From positions 1 to 64,000 of the forward strand of contig NZ_VIDQ01000002.1 of NCBI RefSeq assembly GCF_009760915.1: a DNA stretch of 64,000 bases, in the 5' to 3' direction. The position numbers were made by a program, and so were the translations under genes. Under the pieces are notes generated by a model that was not told where the DNA came from, did not search any database, and saw nothing but the letters and a program-made list of their open reading frames with translations. Positions 26,310 to 33,952 of the stretch are shown one piece after another (position 1 is the first letter of the stretch; every line of letters begins with the position of its first letter). Source of the DNA: Azohydromonas aeria. GTDB taxonomy: Bacteria; Pseudomonadota; Gammaproteobacteria; Burkholderiales; Burkholderiaceae_C.

Positions 26310-26771
26310 TCAGTTCCTGATGATGGCCGCGCTGCTGGTGCGGGCGACAACGTTGCGCCGGGCTTGGCTCAACACCTGCGTCTGCGCGTCGCCCATGGTC
26401 ATCACGACGGCAACGCAGCCGGTGCAGATTTGGTCAAGGTTGAACATTGGGTGCGGAAAGCGGTTCCAGTCATCCCGATGCGCGATCATCAACAGGTCGA
26501 ATTGCGACTTCCATATATCGCAGGATCGGCGCGTTTTCTCCGGCTGCCGCAGCAGCAACTCGGAGCGCAAATAGGTGATGAGTTGATGCTGCAAGCCGTC
26601 AGAGGAGAAGGCCAACGTCACGCATGCCGCGAGCAAATCGGGTATCCGGAACTTGGGGCAGGTGTTACGCGGCGACTTCATCACCGAGTACAGCCACTCG
26701 TGCTCGCGCAGCCACAGACTGGTTTGCACAATGTCGGCTGCACGGTCGGCACCGTCGATCTGTTTAGGCAT
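26310..26771 (-). CDS. Unknown protein, first gene of the pilus operon
   Basis: 153 residues from ATG 26771 (GAGGTAGG just upstream). It is soluble with no signal peptide. Features are LREHEWLYSVMKSPRNTCPK, AACVTLAFSSDGLQHQLITY, CDIWKSQFDLLMIAHRDDWN and a C-terminal segment with CTGCVAVVMTMGDAQTQVLS. No family is recognised. It lies 118 bp downstream of a promoter module nearly identical to that in front of traI, so it is the first gene of the second transfer transcript. A cytoplasmic role in transfer control or DNA processing is possible. Confidence 0.7.
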   Translation of the reverse strand: MPKQIDGADRAADIVQTSLWLREHEWLYSVMKSPRNTCPKFRIPDLLAACVTLAFSSDGLQHQLITYLRSELLLRQPEKTRRSCDIWKSQFDLLMIAHRDDWNRFPHPMFNLDQICTGCVAVVMTMGDAQTQVLSQARRNVVARTSSAAIIRN

Positions 26772-26858
26772 CGACCTACCTCGCGTTGCTGTTTGGGCCA
26801 GTTGCATCACCACCTGCCTAGAGGTTTTCAGCGCCCTGAGTCGCCGGTTCAAGACGTC

Positions 26859-26910
26859 AGGGTAGGCAGCGGCGTGCGCCGTGTCGACAAAAAATCCCGC
26901 CGAAAAATCG
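26859..26910 (-). promoter_or_regulatory. Promoter module P2, before the pilus operon
   Basis: Minus strand, 26902 to about 26863. The box CGGCGGGATTTTTT is followed after a fixed gap by CGCTGCCTA. The 13-base core AAAAATCCCGCCG (plus strand 26890-26902) recurs with one mismatch before traI at 31747-31759. The distance from the core to CGCTGCC (27 bases) is identical in both. The arrangement fits an activator box plus -10/initiator region. The FlhD/FlhC-like activator encoded at 31.8-33.7 kb is the proposed ligand (inference). Confidence 0.6.
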
Positions 26911-26940
26911 AAAGATCAGAGGGCTCGAAATTGGCCGTAA

Positions 26941-26954
26941 CCCGGCATGCCGGG
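26941..26954 (-). terminator. Perfect palindrome after the DUF4400 stop codon
   Basis: CCCGGCATGCCGGG directly abuts the stop codon of the DUF4400 gene (TAG at 26957-26955). A hairpin with a CATG loop is expected. No T-run follows immediately, so it may be a weak or factor-assisted terminator, or a stabilising 3' structure, separating the traI-traD transcript from the pilus operon. Confidence 0.45.
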
Positions 26955-27599
26955 CTATTTGATGACGTGGTAGTTGGCGACGAACCGGCTGAACGCGAAC
27001 AGGCTCAAAAGACTGCTTGCCAGGAACACCATGGGGTGCACCTCCACCGGCATGACCAGCATGACCGCAGCTCCACAGCCCAGCGCAACGCCTCCGGCCG
27101 CGTTGATGCCTGCAGCTTCGGACGAGTGCGCCACGAACTGCCGCGTGCGCACCATGCGTAGCACCGACCCGTCCACGAATACCACCAGCATGAAAACGAA
27201 AATGACTGGCACGAACTCCACCGCCAGGCTGAGCCGATAGATCACGAGAAGCAGCATGCCGTCGAGGGACCGCATGTAGTCGTTGCGCAGCAGCTGGTCT
27301 CCGACCTGGCCGAGCCGACCGACCACCGCGGAGTCAATGTGCACGCTGCTGGCGCCGGCTGCTGGCTGATGCACGGGTGCGGCTGTGGGCTTGGCCTTCT
27401 CAGAGGCGGCGTCCTGCATGTCGAGCATGCGGAGCATGACCCTGTCAGCCGCCTGCTGCGTGACGAAGTTGCGGTTGATCTGGTGCTCCGCCTTGACGAT
27501 TTGCAGGAAGCGCGCCGGCGGCACCATGGCTGGGATGGCAAGCACGGCGATGACCAGCGCCACCAAACCCGCGATAAGCACGGCCCGGACGATGTTCAT
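26955..27599 (-). CDS. DUF4400-family integral membrane protein
   Basis: 214 residues. An N-terminal membrane segment (VLIAGLVALVIAVLAIPAMV), a periplasmic/helical central part and three C-terminal hydrophobic segments (VEFVPVIFVFMLVVFVDGSV, GVALGCGAAVMLVMPVEV, MVFLASSLLSLFAFSRFV) fit the DUF4400 proteins that follow traD in SXT/IncA/C-like elements. The function is not established; location suggests work with the coupling protein. It lies 13 bp downstream of traD. Confidence 0.85.
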   Translation of the reverse strand: MNIVRAVLIAGLVALVIAVLAIPAMVPPARFLQIVKAEHQINRNFVTQQAADRVMLRMLDMQDAASEKAKPTAAPVHQPAAGASSVHIDSAVVGRLGQVGDQLLRNDYMRSLDGMLLLVIYRLSLAVEFVPVIFVFMLVVFVDGSVLRMVRTRQFVAHSSEAAGINAAGGVALGCGAAVMLVMPVEVHPMVFLASSLLSLFAFSRFVANYHVIK

Positions 27600-27612
27600 G
27601 GCGAACCTTCAG

Positions 27613-29505
27613 CTATGCAGCCTGGGCCAGTTCTTCGGTTTCGGGGTCCAGGATGGTGAAGCGGCCTTTGACCAAGCGTGCTCCCACCATGCCGAAGTAC
27701 TGCAGGTCAGGCAGCTTGCCCAGCATGTCGACCGGTACCCGGTCCTCCATCGATTCGCTGAGCTGGACGCTGCGGCCAGAGCTCCAATCGCCAACGTGCG
27801 CGTCGGCGCCTTCGTTGAGGCCGACGCGCACCATGTGGATGCCTGTCTTGCCGAACGTCTCTGCCACGAAGTCCTGAGTCGGCCGGTCCTTGGAACGCAA
27901 TGCAATCAGATTGTTGAGGTTGCCAAGAGCCATACGGGCCGCGTCGACGGAGCCCAACCGCGCGGCCAGGTCGCCGAGGGTTTGCATCGCGCAGATGGTA
28001 TTGATGCCGCCCTCTGCGCCCTTGTTCAGGATCTCGATGAGCGGCCGGTTGATGACGTTGGCCATCTCGTCGACCACCAGTGTGAGCCTGGCCTTGATGC
28101 CGAGGTTGTAGCGCATGCCTGCGCGTGCGGCCAGGTCAGCTATGGCCAGTGCGGCGATCGCGGATGCCACGGCCGGGTCGGGCAGGGAGTCTGTGCAAAG
28201 CACCAGGACGTGGCCACCGCGCTCGATCTTCTCAAAGTTCATGATGGGACGCTTGTCGTCCAGGTCGAACGGGTCGGGGGACAGCGTTCGACCAAGGTCG
28301 CCTGACGTGAGCATGGACAGCACCGGCAGCAGGTTCGCGGTGATCTTCTGGTAGTGCTCCCTGTTGTGCCGGAACACGCGGATCATGGAGTCGATGATCT
28401 TCTCGCGCTGGGGCTCGGGGATGCGCTGCTCGTAGTAGATGACATAGGCCAGCAATTGGGGCGTCGTGACGTCCGAGGGCCGCTTGATCTGGCCCTTGCT
28501 CGCTGCGCCCACGAGTTCGCGGATGTCCTGCGCTTCCCGCCAGTTTGCGGCGAGGTGTTCGTCGTAGAACCGAGCGAGGGCAGCCTCCAGCAGGGACTCG
28601 ATGCCGCCCTCGATGTAGCGGGTGAGCTTCATCAGGTTGGGACGGTCCTCGATGTAGACGACGCCCTGGACCACGACGTTGACGGCGTCCCACGAAAACG
28701 CCGCGAAGGCGCCACCGGTATCCACCGGCATGATGGACTGCAGCCGCGAAGCCACTTCGGTGGGCTTTTGCCAGTTGAAGAGGAAGTCGAGCCGTACGCC
28801 ACGCTCCGGAAAGGCGGGATGACACTCAATGTACGTGTCGGGTTCCCGGTAGTCGGCGCACGCGCGGCGCACCACGCGCTTGAGTCGTTCCGAATTCTTC
28901 GGATCGATAAAGACGACGATGTCGCCGCGGCGGATGGCTTGCGTCAGGAACGTCGACAGCGCGACACCCTTGCCCGACTGTGTGGTCCCTACCAACAGCA
29001 GCCCGCCGATGAAGTTCTGCAGCGGCCGGTACAACGGCCGCTCCTGCAATTCGACGCCGTGGATGTAGGGCACGCCAATCTCGCTGTCGGGCTGCGGCTT
29101 GACGGTGTAGCCGAGAGCACGAAGCAGCAGCGGCGAAACGTAGTAGTCCTTGTAGTTTATTTTGGACAGCTCGTAGAGCCGCTGCGAGTGCACCGGCAGC
29201 CATTCAAAGCCGAAGCCGAGGAACACCTGTTCCGGGTCGTTGGTGAAGGAAGCGAGGCGCCGGGTGGTAATCACCTGCATTGCGCGTCCTGACAACGAGG
29301 CACGCTTCACCAGGACGTCGAGGCTCTGGTGCGCTCGCAACATCGCCATGGCCATCGCGGCCATGGCCAACGGCATCGCTGCGTCGGCACGCAGGTTCCC
29401 TTTGACGCCGATATAGGTGAAAAAGGCCATGCCAGCGAACCAAGTCCATGCGGCCCACATTTCGTAGGCGGGCCGCCATGGCATCTCGAACTTGCGTGCG
29501 AACAT
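27613..29505 (-). CDS. traD: Conjugative coupling protein TraD
   Basis: 630 residues. Two membrane segments (about 17-58) precede the ATPase domain. Walker A GTTQSGKG is at about 173-180, DIVVFIDPKNSERLKRVVRR follows, Walker B-like LTLVVDEMANVINRPLI comes later, and then the sensor region INTICAMQTLGDLAARLGSV. The sequence matches the SXT/IncA/C TraD type rather than F TraD. It links the relaxosome to the channel at the inner membrane. It begins 18 bp after traI with AGGAG upstream of the ATG. Confidence 0.95.
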   Translation of the reverse strand: MFARKFEMPWRPAYEMWAAWTWFAGMAFFTYIGVKGNLRADAAMPLAMAAMAMAMLRAHQSLDVLVKRASLSGRAMQVITTRRLASFTNDPEQVFLGFGFEWLPVHSQRLYELSKINYKDYYVSPLLLRALGYTVKPQPDSEIGVPYIHGVELQERPLYRPLQNFIGGLLLVGTTQSGKGVALSTFLTQAIRRGDIVVFIDPKNSERLKRVVRRACADYREPDTYIECHPAFPERGVRLDFLFNWQKPTEVASRLQSIMPVDTGGAFAAFSWDAVNVVVQGVVYIEDRPNLMKLTRYIEGGIESLLEAALARFYDEHLAANWREAQDIRELVGAASKGQIKRPSDVTTPQLLAYVIYYEQRIPEPQREKIIDSMIRVFRHNREHYQKITANLLPVLSMLTSGDLGRTLSPDPFDLDDKRPIMNFEKIERGGHVLVLCTDSLPDPAVASAIAALAIADLAARAGMRYNLGIKARLTLVVDEMANVINRPLIEILNKGAEGGINTICAMQTLGDLAARLGSVDAARMALGNLNNLIALRSKDRPTQDFVAETFGKTGIHMVRVGLNEGADAHVGDWSSGRSVQLSESMEDRVPVDMLGKLPDLQYFGMVGARLVKGRFTILDPETEELAQAA

Positions 29506-29523
29506 CTTTGCGGCTCCTTGGGG

Positions 29524-31689
29524 TCAATCCGCCGTGAAGTCAGCCGGGTTGAAGCCCTTGACGAATGCCGGCTTGAGCACGATGCCAAGCTCCATCTCGC
29601 CGGCGAACTCGTGCTTTTCAGTGACGGCGCGCCCATCGGCGCGCGTCGACACCATGGCGTTCTCAGCGAGCTCTCGAAGCGCTACCGGCGCCTCCACCCG
29701 TTGTGCTCGAAGAAAGCTCAGCGGCACAAAGACGCCAGCCGGGGTGGTCATGGCGGACGCCGCGCGGGGTTCGCCGTTGAGCGACTCGACAGCCAGCGCC
29801 AGCGCGTCGCGGACCTTTCTGTTCAGGCGCATCGGGGCCTGCAAGGCGAGTGGAGTCGGCGGTAGTGGTGCAGGGAGAGCGCCGGTGTCGGCCGGTGTTG
29901 GCGCAGCCGAGGCGCTGTTGCCTGCAGCTACCGGTTCCGCGTCGGGCGGCTGGGTGGCAGGTACGGCCGGCGCGGCCGCGGTGGGGAGCGCCGGCGGAGG
30001 TTCACCAGCAGGGACCGGCTCAGAGGCGGCTGCAGGCACAGGGTCAGATGCCGGTGCTTGCATCGGCGCGGGCCCTATGCCCGGCAGCCAAAGCTGGGGG
30101 TCCAGCGCGGTGGCGAGGACCGCCTCGGGTGCCACGGCGCCTGCTTGGCAAGGAGGCTGCGCTGGCGGCGCAGCGGGTGAGGCCTGTGCGACAGGACAGG
30201 CGGCGCCAGCTTGCGAATGCTGCGGCGGGGCCGCCACGGCTTTGGGCTGCACGGCCGGAGCAGCAGGTGCAGCAGGGACGATCGCGGAGACCGGCTGCGC
30301 TGCGGACACGCCTGCAGGCCGGCTTCCCTGTGGGTTGGATGCCTGGATGGTGCTCGCACCGGGGCGCGGGCCTGGTGATGCTGGCGTGGAGCTCACTCCG
30401 GGGGAGGCCGCTGCCGTAGCCGTCCGTTGCGCAGTGGCGGCAGCTGCGGCCGCAGCAACCGGTGCTGGAGCAGCCTGGACCAAAGGCGACGTCAACGCGC
30501 GAGGGCCTTGAGCATGGACCGGCAGCAGGATCTCCGGCGTGGTGAGCTTGAGCGCCTGTAGCGGCTGGCCGCCGGGGGGAGGCGCGATGGTCCACAGCGG
30601 CTGATCAAGAGCAAACGGCTCCACGACGGAAGACGCCAGCAAGACATCCTGCATCTCCTGCGGCGTCTTGGGCATGCCGGGGGTCTCGTCGTCCTCGAAT
30701 ACCTTGCGGATTTCGTTGGCGGCGTTGGGCCAGACCAGGAACAGCCCTTCACGCCCAAGCCAGACGCGCGAGCGATCGCCGTTGGGCTCCCATGCCTGAT
30801 GGGAGACCACGAGCCGTCGCATCACGTCCAGGACATAGCGCTCAAGGTGGGCGCCCAGTACGGGCCGGCCGCTGCGGCTGGCGCAGATGATGAGATCCCG
30901 GTCGACAACGAGGGCTGCGGAGCGCCGCACTATCTCCGCCATCATGTTGGGCTCCCTGAGCAGAGGACTGCCAGACAGAGTGGAAATCAGCTGCGGCACC
31001 ACGACGTTGTTGCCCGAGGCGAGATGCTGCAGCACCGCCGACGGCACCACCTGGGACAGTGCGCATAGGCCCAGCGCCGGAAATTCCTGTGCGTTGACGG
31101 GCCACCGCACGAAGTACCGCGCCTGGCCTCGATCCGCCAGCCACTGCGACAGCGGTGCCAGATACGCAGGCCACTCCTCGCCTTGCACGTCGGTGACGAC
31201 GACGTGGCTCAGCGTGCGGTGCATCTCGGCGCACAGGCCGGCAAGGAACGTGGCATGGCGCCAGCGCGGCTCGAGCTGCTGACGCGTTGAGATGGTGGAA
31301 CGGCCGGACACGATGTGGCCGTCCGTTGCCTGCAGCGCGACGAACCCGACTTCGAGCCCCAGGCGCAACAAGCCGCCGGGCTCACAGAAGTAGTTGTCAG
31401 GGGTCGCCGGAAGCGATCCGACGTAGGCCGCATACGCCCGCACAGGGGTGAGAAGGTCCGCGACGAAGGTTGCGCGGTCGCAGCCGTAGCAGAGCTTCAG
31501 CCGGCCAAGCAACTCGCCGTGTGGAGCAAGCAACTCGTCCACGGAACGGGCATGCAAGGCGCTGCCGCCGCCGGGCGGTGCTGCGGCAGAGGCAGGCTCG
31601 ATGGGCGGCTCGACACGGGCAGCCGGTGCCGGGGCACGGGCGGAGGGCCAGGGAAAGGGCATTCGCGCAAGGAGCTCGCGTATCGGCAT
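29524..31689 (-). CDS. traI: MOBH-family relaxase TraI (TraI_2 domain)
   Basis: 721 residues from ATG 31689. The N-terminal TraI_2 domain contains FCEPGGLLRLGLEVGFVALQ (102-120) and AGLCAEMHRTLSHVVV (150-165). A long Pro/Ala-rich linker (about 400-610) leads to a C-terminal TraI_2_C-like domain (RKVRDALALAVESLNGEPRA, FAGEMELGIVLKPAFVKGFN). MOBH relaxases nick oriT and pilot the strand. The HD-type metal motif usual in many MOBH proteins is not obvious here. It is the first gene after promoter module P1, with traD next. Confidence 0.88.
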   Translation of the reverse strand: MPIRELLARMPFPWPSARAPAPAARVEPPIEPASAAAPPGGGSALHARSVDELLAPHGELLGRLKLCYGCDRATFVADLLTPVRAYAAYVGSLPATPDNYFCEPGGLLRLGLEVGFVALQATDGHIVSGRSTISTRQQLEPRWRHATFLAGLCAEMHRTLSHVVVTDVQGEEWPAYLAPLSQWLADRGQARYFVRWPVNAQEFPALGLCALSQVVPSAVLQHLASGNNVVVPQLISTLSGSPLLREPNMMAEIVRRSAALVVDRDLIICASRSGRPVLGAHLERYVLDVMRRLVVSHQAWEPNGDRSRVWLGREGLFLVWPNAANEIRKVFEDDETPGMPKTPQEMQDVLLASSVVEPFALDQPLWTIAPPPGGQPLQALKLTTPEILLPVHAQGPRALTSPLVQAAPAPVAAAAAAATAQRTATAAASPGVSSTPASPGPRPGASTIQASNPQGSRPAGVSAAQPVSAIVPAAPAAPAVQPKAVAAPPQHSQAGAACPVAQASPAAPPAQPPCQAGAVAPEAVLATALDPQLWLPGIGPAPMQAPASDPVPAAASEPVPAGEPPPALPTAAAPAVPATQPPDAEPVAAGNSASAAPTPADTGALPAPLPPTPLALQAPMRLNRKVRDALALAVESLNGEPRAASAMTTPAGVFVPLSFLRAQRVEAPVALRELAENAMVSTRADGRAVTEKHEFAGEMELGIVLKPAFVKGFNPADFTAD

Positions 31690-31715
31690 GTCAGCGCCAG
31701 GTGATTGCGGCACCG

Positions 31716-31766
31716 ATCATGGGCAGCGCGGCTGTGACGGTCCACGAAAAATCACGCCGTTTTTGC
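31716..31766 (-). promoter_or_regulatory. Promoter module P1, before traI
   Basis: Minus strand: box CGGCGTGATTTTTC from 31759, then GTGGAC, and CGCTGCCCA from 31728. This aligns base for base with module P2 at 26.87-26.90 kb, with the same 27-base spacing. The box ends 58 bases upstream of the traI ATG. The pair is the best candidate for coordinated control of DNA processing and pilus genes. Confidence 0.6.
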
Positions 31767-31817
31767 CTGACTTGAGCCTAGGTCCCCGGGAACCGTGTCC
31801 CGCAGGTTTCGGCTTGC

Positions 31818-32885
31818 TCAGCGCTGCTTGAGCCCGAACACCACTGGACGGCGCGCGACCTGGCAAAACGGACAGTGGGCCGGCTCAAGTTCCAGCAGGC
31901 TCGACAGGTGCTGCGATCGGCAGCGAGGGCACTGCACGAGTTCCAGGCCACGTTGAGACCCCCAGAGACCGTCCAGGGCGGCTATGACGTTGAATGCCCG
32001 GTCGAACCGCAGCCGCGCGGGCGCTGGGCCCGGCAGCGAAGAGACATGCCGGAACGCAGCCACGAACGCCTGCTCGACCGTGCATCCTTCGTCCGACACG
32101 CGGCGGTACGTGCAGGCCAGGGCGGCAAACACGGCGCGATCCAGGGTCTTGACTTGCCGGCTCCAACGCTCGAGCGGCATTTCCTTGCCGAGGCCGGCTC
32201 GCGCACCTTCGCCCTCGCCGTCGCCATCGGCCGCAGAGCCGGCCAGGATCTGGACGTGCCGCTGGCTGGCGCCCAGGCGCTCCAACGCCTCCTGCATCCG
32301 AATCGCCTGGATGCGTTGCTCCAGCGCTGAGGCAGCCGCGCTTTGAACGCTCTCCCCGCGGCGAGCTACGACTTGCAACGAAGGCAGCTGCATGACGACT
32401 GCCTTGGGCGCATGAGGAGCACAGAAAGGGCACCACGCGGTCGGCACGTCGGGGTTGCTCACCAGGTGCAGGCTGGCGCAGCCTCCGCAGGGCCGCAGGA
32501 ACAGAGTGCGCTTCGGCGCCGCCCACAGGCCGCTCAGGCAGGAGACGATGAAGAACGCCTGGTCGAACGAGAAAGCGGGCTCCAGGCGGCCGGCGCAGTA
32601 GTGCCGGTATGCGCTGATGAGCGCCTGCGCAGGCAGGACCTGCTGCTCAATCAGGAACGCGTAGTCGCCCGCGAACGTGGAGATTTCCGCCTTGACGGAC
32701 AGCGCGGCGCTGTGAAAGAGCTCCTCGCTATAGGGCGGCCTTCCTCGCGGTATCGCGACATTGGCCTCGGCGGTCAGACGCAAGACCGCCTTGTTGCTCA
32801 GCCCGGTCAGCCATTGCGTGGTGCGAGGCCGGGCACCAAGCCGTAGGCACTGCCTCGCGGTTTCCAAGGTCGTGAGCCTGTACAT
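31818..32885 (-). CDS. Tandem FlhC-like transcriptional activator (two fused FlhC units)
   Basis: 355 residues from ATG 32885. The N-terminal unit aligns with FlhC: ARQCLRLGARPRTTQWLTGL (10-29), SFDQAFFIVSCLSGLWAAPK (106-125), and zinc ligands Cys133, Cys136, Cys152, Cys155 (CGGC...CPFC). After a linker the second unit repeats it: RFDRAFNVIAALDGLWGSQR (293-312), with Cys319, Cys322, Cys338, Cys341 (CPRC...CPFC). E. coli FlhC and SXT SetC have a single unit of about 190 residues. It lies 38 bp after an FlhD-like gene. It probably activates the transfer promoters with the FlhD-like partners. The internal duplication is the unusual point. Confidence 0.85.
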   Translation of the reverse strand: MYRLTTLETARQCLRLGARPRTTQWLTGLSNKAVLRLTAEANVAIPRGRPPYSEELFHSAALSVKAEISTFAGDYAFLIEQQVLPAQALISAYRHYCAGRLEPAFSFDQAFFIVSCLSGLWAAPKRTLFLRPCGGCASLHLVSNPDVPTAWCPFCAPHAPKAVVMQLPSLQVVARRGESVQSAAASALEQRIQAIRMQEALERLGASQRHVQILAGSAADGDGEGEGARAGLGKEMPLERWSRQVKTLDRAVFAALACTYRRVSDEGCTVEQAFVAAFRHVSSLPGPAPARLRFDRAFNVIAALDGLWGSQRGLELVQCPRCRSQHLSSLLELEPAHCPFCQVARRPVVFGLKQR

Positions 32886-32923
32886 GCCGCCTGGCTCCAG
32901 TGGCGTGACACTGCAGGCGGGAC

Positions 32924-33232
32924 TTACAAAGCGGATGAAGCAGCAGGCACAGAGCTTATTCGTTGCGCCGACAACATGATGCCGAGGACCGATGTCGGAA
33001 CTTCGAGCAAGCCGCCGAGATTGCGGTGGGGCTGGAAGAGAAGCTCGTTGCCGGCGGCATGGACAAGAGCAAGGACGCCGTCTGGTCCCAGGCTGCACAG
33101 TTGCTGCAGCTCCGGTGTGCTGAGCTTGAATTGTGTGACGGCATCAGCGATGTCGGCGAGCGCGGCATCCCGGATGAGGCACAGAATCGTGAAGTTGACC
33201 TGCTCCACGTCACTTAGCATTCGTTCATGCAC
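32924..33232 (-). CDS. FlhD-like co-activator, copy 1
   Basis: 102 residues from GTG 33232, chosen because GGAG lies 7 bases upstream and the protein then starts like FlhD. The pattern VEQVNFTILCLIRDAALADI...ADAVTQFKLS, LQQLCSLGPDGVLALVHAAG and NELLFQPH follows FlhD/SetD (I.xxLNLSYLLLAQRL, then LAELxxxxLVxLAxxNxLLFxFR). FlhD has no DNA-binding motif of its own and forms a complex with FlhC. It is followed by the tandem FlhC gene. The leader contains a dyad that includes part of the ribosome site. Confidence 0.78.
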   Translation of the reverse strand: MHERMLSDVEQVNFTILCLIRDAALADIADAVTQFKLSTPELQQLCSLGPDGVLALVHAAGNELLFQPHRNLGGLLEVPTSVLGIMLSAQRISSVPAASSAL

Positions 33233-33300
33233 GGTGTATCTCCGGTCTGCTTTTTCAGGCGGCAGAGCAACCTTGTCAGGTTGCTCAAACAGACCGGCTT
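33233..33300 (-). promoter_or_regulatory. Leader with nested hairpin over the flhD-like copy 1 ribosome site
   Basis: On the minus strand, CCGGTCTG (33297-33290) can pair with CAGACCGG (33249-33242), which includes two bases of the GGAG ribosome site (33243-33240). Inside this arm lies a perfect 8-bp hairpin GAGCAACC...GGTTGCTC (33286-33265). The fold would restrict initiation at GTG 33232. It could also act at DNA level as a nested operator. Confidence 0.5.
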
Positions 33301-33387
33301 TCGCTGCTCGTCGCCGGCCCAAAGTGGCAGTGCATGAACCTTTGCAGCCCGCTACAAACGTTCAAGCACCTACCTGAAGACGTTCGT

Positions 33388-33687
33388 TCAACCCTTGCGA
33401 ACTTTGGCGATCGTTGGGGTGTCGGCTGTCAAGTGGCCGGCGCTCGCACTGCCTTCTGCTCTGTCAAGCAGTACAGCTATATCGACACACGGCTTGAAAA
33501 GGCTGCGTTCGCCGACCCGTTGAACCAGCTCAAGGAGGCAATGCGGCGGCATGGTTCCGATGCGCTGAAGAGCCTCACGGGAAACTCCAAACCGAACGAT
33601 GGCAGCGGCGATGTCTGCACGTGCCATGTCTCGCATGCACATGAGGCTGTAGAGGTTCAGCCGCTTGATGTCCGACAGCACGTCCAT
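33388..33687 (-). CDS. FlhD-like co-activator, copy 2
   Basis: 99 residues from ATG 33687 (GGAA 8 bases upstream). LSDIKRLNLYSLMCMRDMAR...ADIAAAIVRFGVS, ALQRIGTMPPHCLLELVQRV and GERSLFKPCVDI follow the same FlhD pattern as copy 1. The two differ at most positions, so they are old paralogues. The two leaders still share CCGCCT and CAGACCGGA ahead of the start. Copy 2 is first in the regulatory transcript. Two different FlhD-like chains may pair in one complex with the tandem FlhC-like protein (inference). Confidence 0.78.
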   Translation of the reverse strand: MDVLSDIKRLNLYSLMCMRDMARADIAAAIVRFGVSREALQRIGTMPPHCLLELVQRVGERSLFKPCVDIAVLLDRAEGSASAGHLTADTPTIAKVRKG

Positions 33688-33952
33688 GTTGACTTTCCGG
33701 TCTGCCAAGGCGGTGCGATGCGGTTGATTCCGTCTCGAACCGCCACATCAGGTTGACTTTCGCCGTTCGTCGTCAACCTGCTGCAAAGCGTAGGCACCAG
33801 CAACAGTGGACGCCACCACTTATTCAAGTGGTGCAACTTTACATTTTCATTTTTTGGAAACTAGAATTCGCTAGACGGAAATTTCGCCGCTAACGGAAGA
33901 ATTATTCAAGCAAAACAGCACGCCGCTGGTGCCGGCCGCTATTTTCCGTTTG
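33688..33952 (-). promoter_or_regulatory. Structured 265-bp control region before the flhD-like genes
   Basis: There is no gene here. It holds a tetraloop hairpin CACCACTT-GAAT-AAGTGGTG (33833-33814), a 9-bp dyad CAGGTTGAC...GTCAACCTG (33780-33749), and GCGGTT...AACCGC (33743-33720). A second copy of the pairing partner, GTCAACATG, contains the start codon of copy 2 (33693-33685). An inverted pair AACGGAA/TTCCGTT (33892-33898 and 33944-33950) may be a regulator site. The AT-rich part at 33835-33880 probably contains the promoter, but I cannot fix -35/-10 boxes. Confidence 0.5.

Noticed and set aside
33870-33892. Possible activator box before flhD-like copy 2 (GGAAATTTCGCCG)
   Set aside because: Only part of the core matches and the downstream half at the fixed distance is absent.
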